DNA of 64,000 bases from Motiliproteus sp047633175. GTDB taxonomy: Bacteria; Pseudomonadota; Gammaproteobacteria; Pseudomonadales; Balneatricaceae. Position 1 is the first letter of the stretch. Every line of letters starts with the position of its first letter. The notes under the pieces were generated by a model. That model was given only the letters and a program-made list of their open reading frames with translations. It searched no databases and was not told the DNA's origin. The stretch is taken from assembly GCA_047633175.1 (NCBI GenBank), contig JBLIEQ010000011.1:53014-117013 (forward strand), written 5' to 3'. This document shows, piece by piece, positions 52,942-62,460 of the stretch. The position numbers were made by a program, and so were the translations under genes.

Positions 52942-55410
52942 TCATGCTTCATAGAATTGAAACTGATTCCGCCCTAACTTTTTCGCCTGATACATCGCCG
53001 CATCTGCCCATTTGAGGATGTTATCTTGACTGTCTTCATGGTCGATAAACACTGCGACACCGATACTCGCGGTACATCGGTGCGTCACCACCGCACTTTC
53101 AGGACTCACCGACAGAAGATAAGGTTCAGATAGTGCGGCGAGAATCTTTTCAGCAATATGGTTGGCTTGTGCGGTGGATTCTGTTTTATCGCCACCCAAC
53201 TCGCTGAGTATCACCACAAACTCATCGCCACCGAAGCGCGCCACGCTATCCATACTACGGACGCAGTTTTTAAGTCGTGCAGCCGCCTCGATTAGCAGCA
53301 AATCGCCTACCTTATGTCCATGAGTGTCATTGAGTCGTTTGAAATTATCCAGGTCAAGGAACATCAGCGCACCATGCAGACCACTGCGCTTGCTGGCAGA
53401 CATGATCTGGCCCAACCGGTCATTGAGCAGGCGGCGGTTAGGCAGGTTGGTGAGCGGATCATAGAAGGCCAGTTGCCTGATTTCCTCCTCCAGATGCCTG
53501 GCCAGGGTGATGTCCTGATTCGTCCCCCTCGCTGCAAGTGGTTTCCCTTGAGCGTCAAATGTGAAATGCGACACGACATGCAGCCACTTGATCTCCCCAT
53601 TGACAAGAATGCGATGATCCCATTCGGCGGGCCCTGTACCTTGCTTGGCCGCAGCCCAGTATCGCTGAGTGAGTTCCTGATCTTCAGGTGGCATGTTCGC
53701 AAAACCGACTTGCGCATCGATTCCTTGCGTCTCTGTATGTCCCCATATCTCTCTGAGTTCATTCGATATTGCCCATTTATCCTGTGATTCCTCGGGTCCA
53801 AAAATCACGGACCAGCTTCCTAGTTTCGCCAGGTGTTGTGCCTCAAGTAACTGATCCTCACTTTCTTTCAAAAGTTTTGTTCTTTTTGCGACTTCCATTT
53901 TCAATCGAGAGGTATAACCGGTTCCAAACAACAGAAACGACCCCATCAATCCTATACCCAGGACCCCGCTAGCCAATACCCACCAACTCTGCCAACCCTG
54001 ATGCTGTGCCAGATAGGCAGAAGTGGGGGCGTTTTCGAGTCGATAGTGGCGCGTGCCGAACTCAAATGACTGAGTCATCAATACCGCCTGCTTAGCTTCA
54101 GACGCAAAGTTGTCGAAGATGACTTGCTGTTCATCCAGATCAATGAGGCGGGTAGAAAGCATGGGGCGATTCGTCTGCAGCAAGGGTTCTATGAAGTCAC
54201 TTATACGTAATACAATCGTAACAAGACCCATTTTGTCGGCGTGTTCTTTCATTGCGTATATCATGAGCACGCCTGATTGTTGCTGTTGCTCCTGCACCAA
54301 CGTCAGCGGCGCAGAAATCACTGCCGTGCCAGTCTGAACGGCCTTATTGATTGCCTGCTGACGTCTCGAGTTCGAGGTAAGATCGAACCCCACCGCCGCT
54401 TCGTTACCCGCCAATGGCTCAATATACGTGACCGGATAATATGTCTGACGGCTTCCTGCCCGCTGAATGGCTCCCTCCGCATTTCGCTCTCGAATGGCGT
54501 AGCCTGGAAAATCGTGCTGTAGCGAGAGTTCGAACGCCTCCCTGTTTGCTGCATTCACTTTCGGCACCCACGACACCGCCTGAATCATGGGGTAACGTTG
54601 CAGCGCATTTTGAGTGAAATATTGAAAATGTTTGCTGGAGACTCGCGTGTGTGAATCGTGATTAAGAAACCCTGCCGTTTCTTCAAGTACAAATTCCTGT
54701 TGCTCTAACTGGGTTTTAATCTGGGCTGCAACTTGAAACGAGTATTGCCGGAAATCGCTCAACGAATCCTTTTGTTCCAACTGGTTCGCTTTGAGGAAAA
54801 CGCCGACGAAAAATGCAAAGGTCAGCACAATGGGAATTGCAATGGTGTAGCTGCGACATTTCCAGAGTGCGCGCGGCTCTCCCGCAACGATCATGACGAG
54901 AGGAAACATCACCAACACGCCGAGTGTGTCTCCCGCCCACCAACTCGCAACGCTGGAGAAATAATGGGTCGGATTTACAAGGCCGAGAATCACGAGGCCG
55001 GTGACGGATATGCCCGCACTGATCAGACAAAAAAACGGTGTCCAGATCAGGAAACGCAATATGTCTGCGCCCTGCGCAAGGGGTGCCGGGTAGCCAATCA
55101 GCCGGCGCAATCCCCAACCACCTATCGCTGCCTGCGACATTGATGCAATGGCGATGATCAATGCCGCCATGAGACTTACGTTACTGAGTTGAGGATTAGC
55201 CGAGTAAGCAACCCATATATTAAGCAATAACGAGGCAATCAATATCCACGGCAATGACTTGCGGCCAGCTATGAGTACGGCTGCGACAGCGATTCCGGCA
55301 GAGGGGAATATGGGAGAGGCATAGCCGGGCGGGAGCGCTAGCATCAACCCCAGCTTGCCCAATACGACATATGCAACGGTTAACAGCAAGTACGCCCATA
55401 AACTGCTCAT
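52942..55410 (-). CDS. Membrane diguanylate cyclase (MASE1-CHASE-PAS-GGDEF)
   Basis: An 822-residue protein: MASE1 membrane domain with about eight helices (1-220), periplasmic CHASE sensor (about 240-440), another membrane segment (LASGVLGIGLMGSFLLF), a coiled linker, a PAS/PAC domain (about 540-640) and a C-terminal GGDEF domain. The active site reads FGGDEF at about 727-731 and the product-inhibition site RSMD lies five residues before it, so it should make c-di-GMP under feedback control. No EAL domain. c-di-GMP would favour biofilm, in line with the exopolysaccharide locus on the same window. Stands alone. Confidence 0.93.
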   Translation of the reverse strand: MSSLWAYLLLTVAYVVLGKLGLMLALPPGYASPIFPSAGIAVAAVLIAGRKSLPWILIASLLLNIWVAYSANPQLSNVSLMAALIIAIASMSQAAIGGWGLRRLIGYPAPLAQGADILRFLIWTPFFCLISAGISVTGLVILGLVNPTHYFSSVASWWAGDTLGVLVMFPLVMIVAGEPRALWKCRSYTIAIPIVLTFAFFVGVFLKANQLEQKDSLSDFRQYSFQVAAQIKTQLEQQEFVLEETAGFLNHDSHTRVSSKHFQYFTQNALQRYPMIQAVSWVPKVNAANREAFELSLQHDFPGYAIRERNAEGAIQRAGSRQTYYPVTYIEPLAGNEAAVGFDLTSNSRRQQAINKAVQTGTAVISAPLTLVQEQQQQSGVLMIYAMKEHADKMGLVTIVLRISDFIEPLLQTNRPMLSTRLIDLDEQQVIFDNFASEAKQAVLMTQSFEFGTRHYRLENAPTSAYLAQHQGWQSWWVLASGVLGIGLMGSFLLFGTGYTSRLKMEVAKRTKLLKESEDQLLEAQHLAKLGSWSVIFGPEESQDKWAISNELREIWGHTETQGIDAQVGFANMPPEDQELTQRYWAAAKQGTGPAEWDHRILVNGEIKWLHVVSHFTFDAQGKPLAARGTNQDITLARHLEEEIRQLAFYDPLTNLPNRRLLNDRLGQIMSASKRSGLHGALMFLDLDNFKRLNDTHGHKVGDLLLIEAAARLKNCVRSMDSVARFGGDEFVVILSELGGDKTESTAQANHIAEKILAALSEPYLLSVSPESAVVTHRCTASIGVAVFIDHEDSQDNILKWADAAMYQAKKLGRNQFQFYEA

Positions 55411-55987
55411 GAATAGGCTAAGCAGTTTGCTGTGCGTGATTCGCTTGAGTTCAATGTTTTTGAAACGATGGTCTGATTGCTTGGTATCCCCATGAACGCT
55501 GTGCCTCCAGTTACTGCAATGTGGCAGAGGTATGGCAACAGGATTCGGGTAGCCATCTGTTACACTTTACACTTATTCCCTTTCTAATAATATTGGATGC
55601 CCAGCTGGATTTTAATGTAACTTAAATGTCTGGCAGACAGAGGCCGCAAAAACTGCAAGAAGGTCAGCGAGAAGTTCCGACGGAGGCAGATCTACGTAAC
55701 CTCGTGCCCGCCACAAATAAGGCACAAATAGGGGACAGACCACGTTTTTATACAGAGAGTTTTTTCAGCTTATCTAGATAGTCGACTGGATAATGAGATA
55801 TGAGAAGGCAACGAATGAAAACTATGTATCCGGCGATCAACGGTTTCAGGATTAGATCGCAGCCACGCTCAAACGTCGGGTCCGACCAGGGAAATACAGC
55901 AGACCGGCAAGGAGAGAATAAACGTGGTCTGTCCCCTGTTTACTCCTTCGAATCGAACACCGTTAATCGACTCCGACCCCTTTAACC
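55411..55987. other. Intergenic region holding a MITE-like element
   Basis: Upstream region of the diguanylate cyclase (about 150 bases) followed by the inverted-repeat element at 55726-55941. After it, ATCGACTCCGACCCCTTTAA lies next to the aldolase stop and resembles another end of such an element. A 61-codon open frame inside shows no recognisable product. Confidence 0.5.
55726..55941. mobile_element. MITE-like element with 22-bp inverted repeats, no transposase
   Basis: AAATAGGGGACAGACCACGT (55726 on) and its inverse ACGTGGTCTGTCCCCTGTTT (ending 55941) match at 21 of 22 positions. The 172-base centre has no recognised gene. GGGGACAGACCACG ends are widespread next to REP-associated Y1 transposases in gammaproteobacteria (recall). 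Confidence 0.7.
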
Positions 55988-56656
55988 TCACTCCCGATAA
56001 GAAGGATCCTTCTTATCGAGCAACTCTTTGAGTTGCTCAAAATGAGCGACAGCCTGGCCGCGAAACGCATCCCAGCTTGCTGCCGTTTCCCGGGCTAGCT
56101 CTGGCGGCAGGACATTGAGTGGTTGGCCGGTGGAATAAGCCAATACCATCGTTTTACAGGCTTTTTCCAGATAGTACAGCTCCTCAAAGGCTTCTGCGAC
56201 CGACTCACCTAAGACGGTAATACCGTGGTTACCCATCATCAATGCTTTTTTACCAGCAAAGGTATCCTTGATACGCCGGCCTTCTTTGTCACTGACGGCG
56301 ATGCCACCGAAGTCGGTATCATAGGCGATACGCTCGTAGAACCGTGCGGTATTGTTGTCGATTGGTAATATTCGAGGATCTTTCAGGGTCGATAGCGCTG
56401 TGGCATAGGTCGAATGCACGTGCAGGATGACGCGCGCTGCTGGCAGGGATCTATGCACATTGCCATGAATACTCCAGGCAGAAACGTCAGGCGCGTCATC
56501 AGTCAGCATAATGCTATCGTCTTCGCTATCGAGTGACTGCAGGTTGCTCGCGGTCACATTCGCGAAGTGCATCCAGCGACGATTCATCAGGAACTGCTTA
56601 CCGTCCGGGGATACCGCCGCGCTAAGATGGTTGGCGACCGATTCATGCATACCCAT
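55988..56656 (-). CDS. Class II aldolase/adducin family protein (true start probably upstream)
   Basis: At least 222 residues with zinc ligands in ILHVHSTYA and MMGNHGIT and a C-terminal aldolase pattern. It may cleave a sugar phosphate or act on another carbonyl substrate. The first ATG in frame (56656) lies inside a conserved region: the frame upstream reads LRIDLAATFRLIYDMGMHES, typical of family N-termini, without any ATG, GTG or TTG. AAGGAG at 56722-56727 stands six bases before an in-frame ATA (56715-56713), while the nearby ATG (56719) is out of frame and meets TGA after four codons. So either ATA is used or a one-base change has damaged the start. Confidence 0.85.
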   Translation of the reverse strand: MGMHESVANHLSAAVSPDGKQFLMNRRWMHFANVTASNLQSLDSEDDSIMLTDDAPDVSAWSIHGNVHRSLPAARVILHVHSTYATALSTLKDPRILPIDNNTARFYERIAYDTDFGGIAVSDKEGRRIKDTFAGKKALMMGNHGITVLGESVAEAFEELYYLEKACKTMVLAYSTGQPLNVLPPELARETAASWDAFRGQAVAHFEQLKELLDKKDPSYRE

Positions 56657-57231
56657 GTCATAAATCAGTCGAAAAGTAGCCGCCAGATCGATACGTAATT
56701 GTTGTTCATCTTGTATACATTTCTCCTTAGTAAGCGTCGTTCGATGGCATCAATATAGATGAAATAGAGATATGAGGGTCAGGTCTACTATTGTAGCATT
56801 ATCAATGCCCCCTCACGTCCACTAGCAGGACTCCGAGGTTTCAACAGTAATCCCTCAGGCCAGAGGCGAGAGACCGCTCCGTGTCGATAATGCCTATTGC
56901 CGTTGCTCATTCTTGGTCGTTTAAACGTCCGGTTTGGGTGGTGCCATTGGCCTGGTGGGATTTGAGATGGTGAATGATGGATCCTTGTGGGAATAGCTGT
57001 GGGAATAGCTGCTGGGATTGCATCCCAGCCTACGGTCCTGAAGGGGCTTTTTATGGGCTATGTACCCGTTAAGTGTTGTAACCAGCTGTGGGTGTGCTTG
57101 CCAAAAACCGCCTGCAGGCAGGCTCCCATAAACCCCTGTCTGATCGCGTAGTGGCTGATAAAGGACACCTCTGGCCTTTTATAATTTACACTTGAAGAAT
57201 ATAATTGACGGCTTGTTTTAAGGAGCTGTTT
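56657..57231. other. Intergenic region with several dispersed repeats
   Basis: Contains the aldolase ribosome site (56722-56727), a GGGTCAGGTCTACTATTGTA fragment (56773 on), the GGCCAGAGGCGAGAGACCGC block (56858-56924), the palindrome GCTGGGATTGCATCCCAGC (57011-57033), CTATGTACCCGTTAAGTG (57056-57079) and a REP-like copy (57106-57130). No gene is seen. Confidence 0.65.
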
Positions 57232-57846
57232 ATGAATAGTAGCGCTGCTATGACACCTACCCATAGCTATCTGGAAGATCTGTTTGCACTCTTAACCGGT
57301 ACCACCTTTGTGGCGCTGGGCGTGTTTCTGTTTGCCCAGCAGGGCCTGCTGACCGGTGGCACCGCAGGCCTGGCTCTGCTGCTGACCCATACGACCGGAC
57401 TGAGCTTCGGTCAGATCTTTTTTGCGATCAACCTGCCGTTTTACTGGTTAGCCTGGAAGCAGATGGGCTGGCGTTTCTGTCTCAACACCTTTATCTCGGT
57501 GCTGACGGTTTCTTTCTTTGTCGATTATGCCGATCGAGTGATCGAGGTGTCGCGGATCAATACGCTGTTTGCGGCGCTCCTCGGCGGATTTTTGATGGGA
57601 ATGGGGATGCTGGTACTGTTTCGGCACCGTTCGAGTCTGGGCGGGGTCGGGATTCTGGCGCTGTTTCTGCAAGCCCGTTACGGCATCCGTGCCGGGAAGT
57701 TCCAGATGGCGATCGATTGCCTGATTCTGATGTGCTCTTTCTTTGTTGTCAGCTGGGAGCTGTTGCTATTCTCGGTGCTGGGTGCGGGCGCACTGAACCT
57801 GGTGATCACGATGAATCATAAGCCGGGCCGTTATCATATCACCTGA
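57232..57846 (+). CDS. YitT family membrane protein
   Basis: A 204-residue membrane protein with about five or six helices. GTTFVALGVFLFAQQGLLTGGTAG at the start is the typical YitT/DUF161 pattern. Unlike many YitT proteins it lacks the C-terminal DUF2179 domain. Function unknown, probably a transporter. I start at the ATG at 57232, six bases after AGGAG. Followed by the carbonic anhydrase gene 142 bases on. Confidence 0.9.
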   Translation: MNSSAAMTPTHSYLEDLFALLTGTTFVALGVFLFAQQGLLTGGTAGLALLLTHTTGLSFGQIFFAINLPFYWLAWKQMGWRFCLNTFISVLTVSFFVDYADRVIEVSRINTLFAALLGGFLMGMGMLVLFRHRSSLGGVGILALFLQARYGIRAGKFQMAIDCLILMCSFFVVSWELLLFSVLGAGALNLVITMNHKPGRYHIT

Positions 57847-57988
57847 GGTGAATAGCCTAAGGTATTAGCCTAAGATGAGCGGTATCCAGCGCTTGCTAAC
57901 CCGCGTGCGCTGTCGTATAAAAGTGTTCTTGTTACAATTCTTGTTTACAACCCTTGTTACGCCCTCGTGACAACACTGGTAGCTGGTT

Positions 57989-58639
57989 ATGAGCCTTGAT
58001 ACAGATCTGTTTGCACGCAATCGCCAGTGGGCGGATACCATCAAGCAGGAAGACCCCGATTTTTTTAAGCGTCTTTCAGAACAGCAAAGTCCTGACATTC
58101 TCTGGATCGGTTGTTCCGATAGCCGGGTTCCTGCCAATCAGTTGCTGTGCCTGGCGCCGGGTGAGGTCTTTGTACACCGTAATATCGCCAACCTGGTGGT
58201 GCATACCGACCTCAACTGTCTCTCGGTAATCCAGTACGCGGTGGATGTGCTCAGGGTGAAGCATATTATCGTCTGCGGCCATTATGGCTGCGGTGGGGTG
58301 CAGGCGGCGTTAGACAATACCGAGCTTGGCCTGATCGATAACTGGCTACGCCATATCAAGGATGTGTATCGTTTTCACCGGAGCAAGCTGGAGCGCTGTA
58401 GTACCTCTAAAGCCAAAATAAACCTGCTCTGTGAGCTGAATGTTATCGAGCAGGTTGCCAACGTCTGTCACACCAGCATCGCCCAAAATGCCTGGCGTGA
58501 TGGCCAGGATTTGACGATCCATGGCTGGATCTACAGTATCGAAAACGGCATTCTCAAAGACTTGGACGTGACCGTTAATAATCCCTCCGAAATCGCCGCT
58601 ATTCAGCGGTTTTCTTCAGATACTCTGCCAGACGCCTAG
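57989..58639 (+). CDS. can: Beta-carbonic anhydrase
   Basis: A 216-residue enzyme with zinc ligands Cys42, Asp44 (CSDSR, with Arg46), His98 and Cys101 (HYGC), the same numbering as E. coli Can. It interconverts CO2 and bicarbonate in the cytoplasm. Two TTGTTACAA-like repeats lie just upstream. Confidence 0.96.
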   Translation: MSLDTDLFARNRQWADTIKQEDPDFFKRLSEQQSPDILWIGCSDSRVPANQLLCLAPGEVFVHRNIANLVVHTDLNCLSVIQYAVDVLRVKHIIVCGHYGCGGVQAALDNTELGLIDNWLRHIKDVYRFHRSKLERCSTSKAKINLLCELNVIEQVANVCHTSIAQNAWRDGQDLTIHGWIYSIENGILKDLDVTVNNPSEIAAIQRFSSDTLPDA

Positions 58640-58943
58640 TGAACCTGAGGGTTAGCGCTACTTGCGGCCATCGTCAGGCTGAAGCCTAACCCACAAAACC
58701 AGCTCAGCCCCGCCTGTTTTCCCTGCGGCGCCGTGATTAGCGGCCAGCGACTAAATGCCCGTTTAGGGTAATCTTTAGTCGTTATTTTGGGGGTTAATCT
58801 GGCTACTGTCTTTGAAATAACTAGGAAATTCCGAGCCTTTAGACTATAACTCTTTGAACGCATTGATCGATTAAACGAATTTTATAATCAATAAAGTCAT
58901 TTTTGTCAATCTACATGCGGCTTATAGCCAATGGGAGACGAGT
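58640..58943. other. Intergenic region before pntA
   Basis: Holds a CGTCAGGCTGAAGCCTAAC repeat copy (58672-58690) and then an AT-rich stretch (58740-58910) with TATAAT at 58883-58888, probably the pntAB promoter, though no well-spaced -35 is clear. Confidence 0.45.
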
Positions 58944-60500
58944 ATGAAAATTGGGGTTCCTAAGGAGATTCACGGGGGCGAAAAACGGGTAGCGACGACC
59001 CCCGTAATTATTAAGCAACTGCTGCAGATGGGTTATGAGGTTGCGGTAGAAGCGGGCGCGGGTAAGGCCGCCAAGTTTCTCGATGAGGCCTATCGAGAAG
59101 CGGGTGCTGAAATCATCGAAGGCACTGAAGCGCTCTGGTCCGCCAGCGATATCGTGCTCAAGGTACGGCCGCCCGAAGATCATCCCAAGCTGGATAAGCA
59201 CGAAGCGGACCTGCTCAACGAGGGTGCGGTGCTGGTGTGCTTCTTATGGCCGGCCCAAAACCCCGAGCTGATGCAGCGTCTGGCGGACCGCAAGGTCAGT
59301 GTGCTGGCGATGGACTCGGTGCCACGGATCAGCCGTTCGCAGCGCTGTGATGCCCTGAGTTCCATGGCGGGCATCTCCGGCTATAAGGCCGTTATCGAAG
59401 CCTCCAACCATTTCGGCCGTTTTCTTAATGGCCAGATTACGGCGGCGGGACGGGTTCATCCGGCCAAGGTACTGATTATCGGTGCCGGTGTGGCTGGCTT
59501 GGCGGCGGTCGGTACGGCGGGAAGGATGGGTGCCATCGTGCGCGCCTTCGATACCCGTCGTGAGGTGCAGGAGCAGGTCGAGAGTATGGATGCCGAGTTC
59601 CTGACCGTCGAGATTGAAGAGGAGGGCGGCGGTGGCGGCGGTTACGCCAAGCAGATGTCCCAGGAGTTTATCGATGCCGAGATGGCGCTGTTTCGGGAAC
59701 AGGCCAAAGAGGTCGATATCATCATCACCACGGCGTTGATCCCGGGCAGGCCTGCGCCCAAGCTGATTCTTAAGGATATGGTCGAGTTGATGGCCGAGGG
59801 CAGTGTGATCGTCGATCTGGCGGCCGAACAGGGCGGTAACTGCGAGCTGACCGTGCCCGGTAAGGTGGTAGTGCGTAAGGGAGTGTCGATCATTGGTTAT
59901 ACCGATCTGCCCAGCCGTCTGCCGACTCAGGCCAGCCAGCTGTACGCCACCAACGTGCGCAATATCCTGTCTGAGCTGACCCCGGAAAAAGAAGGCAAGC
60001 CCAACTTTAATATGGAAGACACCATTATTCGCGGCACCACGGTGATTCTGGCGGGCGAGATCACCTGGCCGCCACCCGCACCCCAGATCTCGGTCGCCCC
60101 GCCTAAGGCAGAGGTTGAACCGCTCCCTGAGCCCGAGCCGATGTCTGTGGCCAAACGCAGCGCCATCACCTTTGGTTCGATGGCGGTGGCGTTGGTGTTG
60201 CTGTTACTGCTGGGCACCGTTGCGCCACCGGCGTTTATGTCGCATCTGATCGTCTTCGTGTTGTCCTGTTTTGTGGGCTGGCAGGTCGTCTGGGCCGTGT
60301 CTCCCTCGCTGCATACCCCGCTAATGAGTGTGACCAATGCGATTAGCGGCATCATTATTATAGGGGCGATACTGCAGGCAGGATCAGGCAGTGTCTCGGT
60401 GTCGGTGTTAGCGTTTCTGGCCATTCTGATCGCTAGTATCAATATTGCCGGCGGCTTCTATGTGACTCAGCGGATGCTGAAAATGTTTGTGAGGGATTGA
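58944..60500 (+). CDS. pntA: NAD(P) transhydrogenase subunit alpha
   Basis: A 518-residue subunit with the NAD-binding domain I (MKIGVPKEIHGGEKRVATTP, GAGVAGLAAVGTAGRMGA) and four C-terminal membrane helices (about 400-510), so the alpha chain is of the undivided E. coli type. With PntB it reduces NADP with NADH using the proton gradient. Its stop overlaps the pntB start. Confidence 0.96.
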   Translation: MKIGVPKEIHGGEKRVATTPVIIKQLLQMGYEVAVEAGAGKAAKFLDEAYREAGAEIIEGTEALWSASDIVLKVRPPEDHPKLDKHEADLLNEGAVLVCFLWPAQNPELMQRLADRKVSVLAMDSVPRISRSQRCDALSSMAGISGYKAVIEASNHFGRFLNGQITAAGRVHPAKVLIIGAGVAGLAAVGTAGRMGAIVRAFDTRREVQEQVESMDAEFLTVEIEEEGGGGGGYAKQMSQEFIDAEMALFREQAKEVDIIITTALIPGRPAPKLILKDMVELMAEGSVIVDLAAEQGGNCELTVPGKVVVRKGVSIIGYTDLPSRLPTQASQLYATNVRNILSELTPEKEGKPNFNMEDTIIRGTTVILAGEITWPPPAPQISVAPPKAEVEPLPEPEPMSVAKRSAITFGSMAVALVLLLLLGTVAPPAFMSHLIVFVLSCFVGWQVVWAVSPSLHTPLMSVTNAISGIIIIGAILQAGSGSVSVSVLAFLAILIASINIAGGFYVTQRMLKMFVRD

Positions 60501-61879
60501 TGATGGGTGGATTTGTTACAGCAGCCTATATAGGCGCCAGCATCCTGTTTATTCTCAGTCTCGGTGGCTTGAGTCATCAGCAGACTGCACGACGGGGTAA
60601 TCTGTACGGTATTGTCGGCATGGCGCTGGCCATACTCGCGACCCTGGCCAGCGATCAAGTCTCCGGGATGGGTTGGATTATCCTGGCGATGCTGATTGGT
60701 GGTGCTGTCGGGGTGTTCTTTGCGGTCCGGGTGCAGATGACGCAGATGCCGGAACTGGTCGCGATGATGCACAGCTTCGTGGGTCTGGCGGCCGTGATGG
60801 TCGGTTATGCCAGTTATATGGATCCGTCTAGCCATCTGATAGGCGCCGAAAAAACGGTTCATAATATCGAGATCTATCTGGGTGTCCTGATCGGTGCCGC
60901 CACTTTCTCGGGCTCTCTGGTCGCCTTCGGCAAGCTGCGCGGCATCGTGCAGAGTAAACCCCTGCTGCTGCCGGGACGGCACTGGCTCAACCTGACGGCG
61001 TTGCTGCTGGCTATCATTCTGGGCAGCAGCTTCGTCGGTGCCTCCGATGGCATGGTGGCGCTGATGCTGATGACGGTTATCGCCCTGGCCTTTGGGGTGC
61101 ATATGGTGATGGCGATCGGCGGTGCCGATATGCCGGTCGTAGTTTCTATGCTCAACAGCTATTCGGGCTGGGCGGCGGCGGCGGCGGGCTTTATGCTCTC
61201 CAATGACCTGCTGATCGTGGTCGGTGCCCTGGTCGGCTCCAGCGGCGGTATCCTCAGCTATATCATGTGCCGGGCGATGAACCGCAAGTTTGTCAGCGTG
61301 ATCTTGGGTGGCTTCGGGAATGCGCCGGCATCAGGCCCGGCCACAGAGATCGAAGGCGAGATCACGGCCACGTCGGCCGAAGAGGTGGCGGACCTGCTGT
61401 CGAACGCCGCGAGTGTGGTGATCGTGCCGGGTTACGGCATGGCGGTCGCGCATGCGCAGCATCCTGTGGCCGAGATGACCAAGATCCTGCGTGCCAAGGG
61501 GGTGACGGTGCGTTTCGGTATCCATCCGGTAGCGGGGCGTATGCCAGGGCATATGAACGTGTTGCTGGCAGAAGCCAGGGTGCCCTATGACCTGGTGATG
61601 GAGATGGACGAGATCAACGATGATCTGCCCGAAACCGACGTGGTGCTGGTAATCGGCGCTAACGATACCGTTAACCCCTCGGCCGCCGACGATCCGAGCA
61701 GTCCTATTGCGGGGATGCCGGTGATCGAGGTCTGGAAGGCACAGACTGTGGTTGTGTTTAAACGCTCGATGGCAGCCGGCTATTCCGGGGTTGAAAATCC
61801 ACTGTTTTATAAGGAAAATAGTCGGATGCTCTTCGGCGATGCGCGTGAAAGCGTGGATGCCATCTTCAAGCTTCTGTAG
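60500..61879 (+). CDS. pntB: NAD(P) transhydrogenase subunit beta
   Basis: A 459-residue subunit: about nine membrane helices in the first 260 residues, then the NADP-binding domain III with VIVPGYGMAVAHAQHPVAEM and GANDTVNPSA. I take the ATG at 60500, overlapping the pntA TGA, with GAGG five bases upstream; a second ATG follows at once. An earlier TTG is also in frame. Confidence 0.96.
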   Translation: MMGGFVTAAYIGASILFILSLGGLSHQQTARRGNLYGIVGMALAILATLASDQVSGMGWIILAMLIGGAVGVFFAVRVQMTQMPELVAMMHSFVGLAAVMVGYASYMDPSSHLIGAEKTVHNIEIYLGVLIGAATFSGSLVAFGKLRGIVQSKPLLLPGRHWLNLTALLLAIILGSSFVGASDGMVALMLMTVIALAFGVHMVMAIGGADMPVVVSMLNSYSGWAAAAAGFMLSNDLLIVVGALVGSSGGILSYIMCRAMNRKFVSVILGGFGNAPASGPATEIEGEITATSAEEVADLLSNAASVVIVPGYGMAVAHAQHPVAEMTKILRAKGVTVRFGIHPVAGRMPGHMNVLLAEARVPYDLVMEMDEINDDLPETDVVLVIGANDTVNPSAADDPSSPIAGMPVIEVWKAQTVVVFKRSMAAGYSGVENPLFYKENSRMLFGDARESVDAIFKLL

Positions 61880-61987
61880 GGGCCGGCTGTAGGTCGGGCT
61901 TCAGCCCGACAAAGCAACCACTACAAGGCCCCCTAGTCGCGGTGATGGCGGATGATCAGGCGTCATCAGGAATAGCTAAAGCAGGGC

Positions 61988-62016
61988 TGGACAGGTCCAG
62001 GTTCGCCCTGTATTAT
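61988..62016 (+). promoter_or_regulatory. Promoter of the first initiator tRNA gene
   Basis: TGGACA and TATTAT with 17 bases between, followed by a GC-rich GCGCCTC discriminator, the usual form of a stable-RNA promoter, 15 bases before the tRNA. Confidence 0.75.
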
Positions 62017-62030
62017 GCGCCTCACGTTGA

Positions 62031-62107
<77 letters not shown>

Positions 62108-62127
62108 ATGTAATCAGATGTATTAAG

Positions 62128-62163
62128 AATCCAAATCAAGCACTTGCTTGATTTGGATTTTTT
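62128..62163 (+). terminator. Terminator of the first tRNA-fMet gene
   Basis: AATCCAAATCAAGCA and TGCTTGATTTGGATT form a perfect 15-bp stem, followed by a T-run to 62163. Confidence 0.93.
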
Positions 62164-62174
62164 CGTTTACGGCC

Positions 62175-62375
62175 GTGAAAAAAGCTTCGGGCTCGCTCCT
62201 TATAAGCCCAGCGAAGGTCGTAGGTTCGAATCCTGCCCCCGCTACCAATGTAACCCCTAAGCCAAGTCATTAGTTTTATTTGGCTTTTTGCGTTTCTGGG
62301 CCGTGAAAAAAGCGTCGGGCTCGCTCCTTATAAGCCCAGCGAAGGTCGTAGGTTCGAATTCTGCCCCCGCTACCA
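62175..62375 (+). repeat. Two extra copies of the tRNA-fMet 3' half with leader and terminator
   Basis: After the tRNA terminator a unit repeats: GTGAAAAAAGCTTCGGGCTC, CTCCTTATAAGCCCAGC, then the last 35 bases of tRNA-fMet (62213-62247 and 62341-62375), then ATGTAA and a TTTGGCTTTTT-type terminator. The 5' acceptor strand and D-arm are missing, so these are not tRNA genes. Another unit follows the second tRNA at 63920-63994. Confidence 0.85.
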
Positions 62376-62460
62376 ATGTAATCAGAAACTAAATAATTAA
62401 TTTTATTTGGTTTTTTTGCGTTTTAGGCGCTCTGTTTTTTGCATTGAGGCAGACACTAAA

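Noticed and set aside
55800..55985. 61-codon frame inside the MITE-like element as a transposase remnant
   Set aside because: No Y1 transposase motif (HUH) is seen; the similarity to any transposase could not be supported.
62213..62375. Additional tRNA genes after the first tRNA-fMet
   Set aside because: Only the 3' half is present; the acceptor 5' strand, D-arm and a proper anticodon loop are missing.
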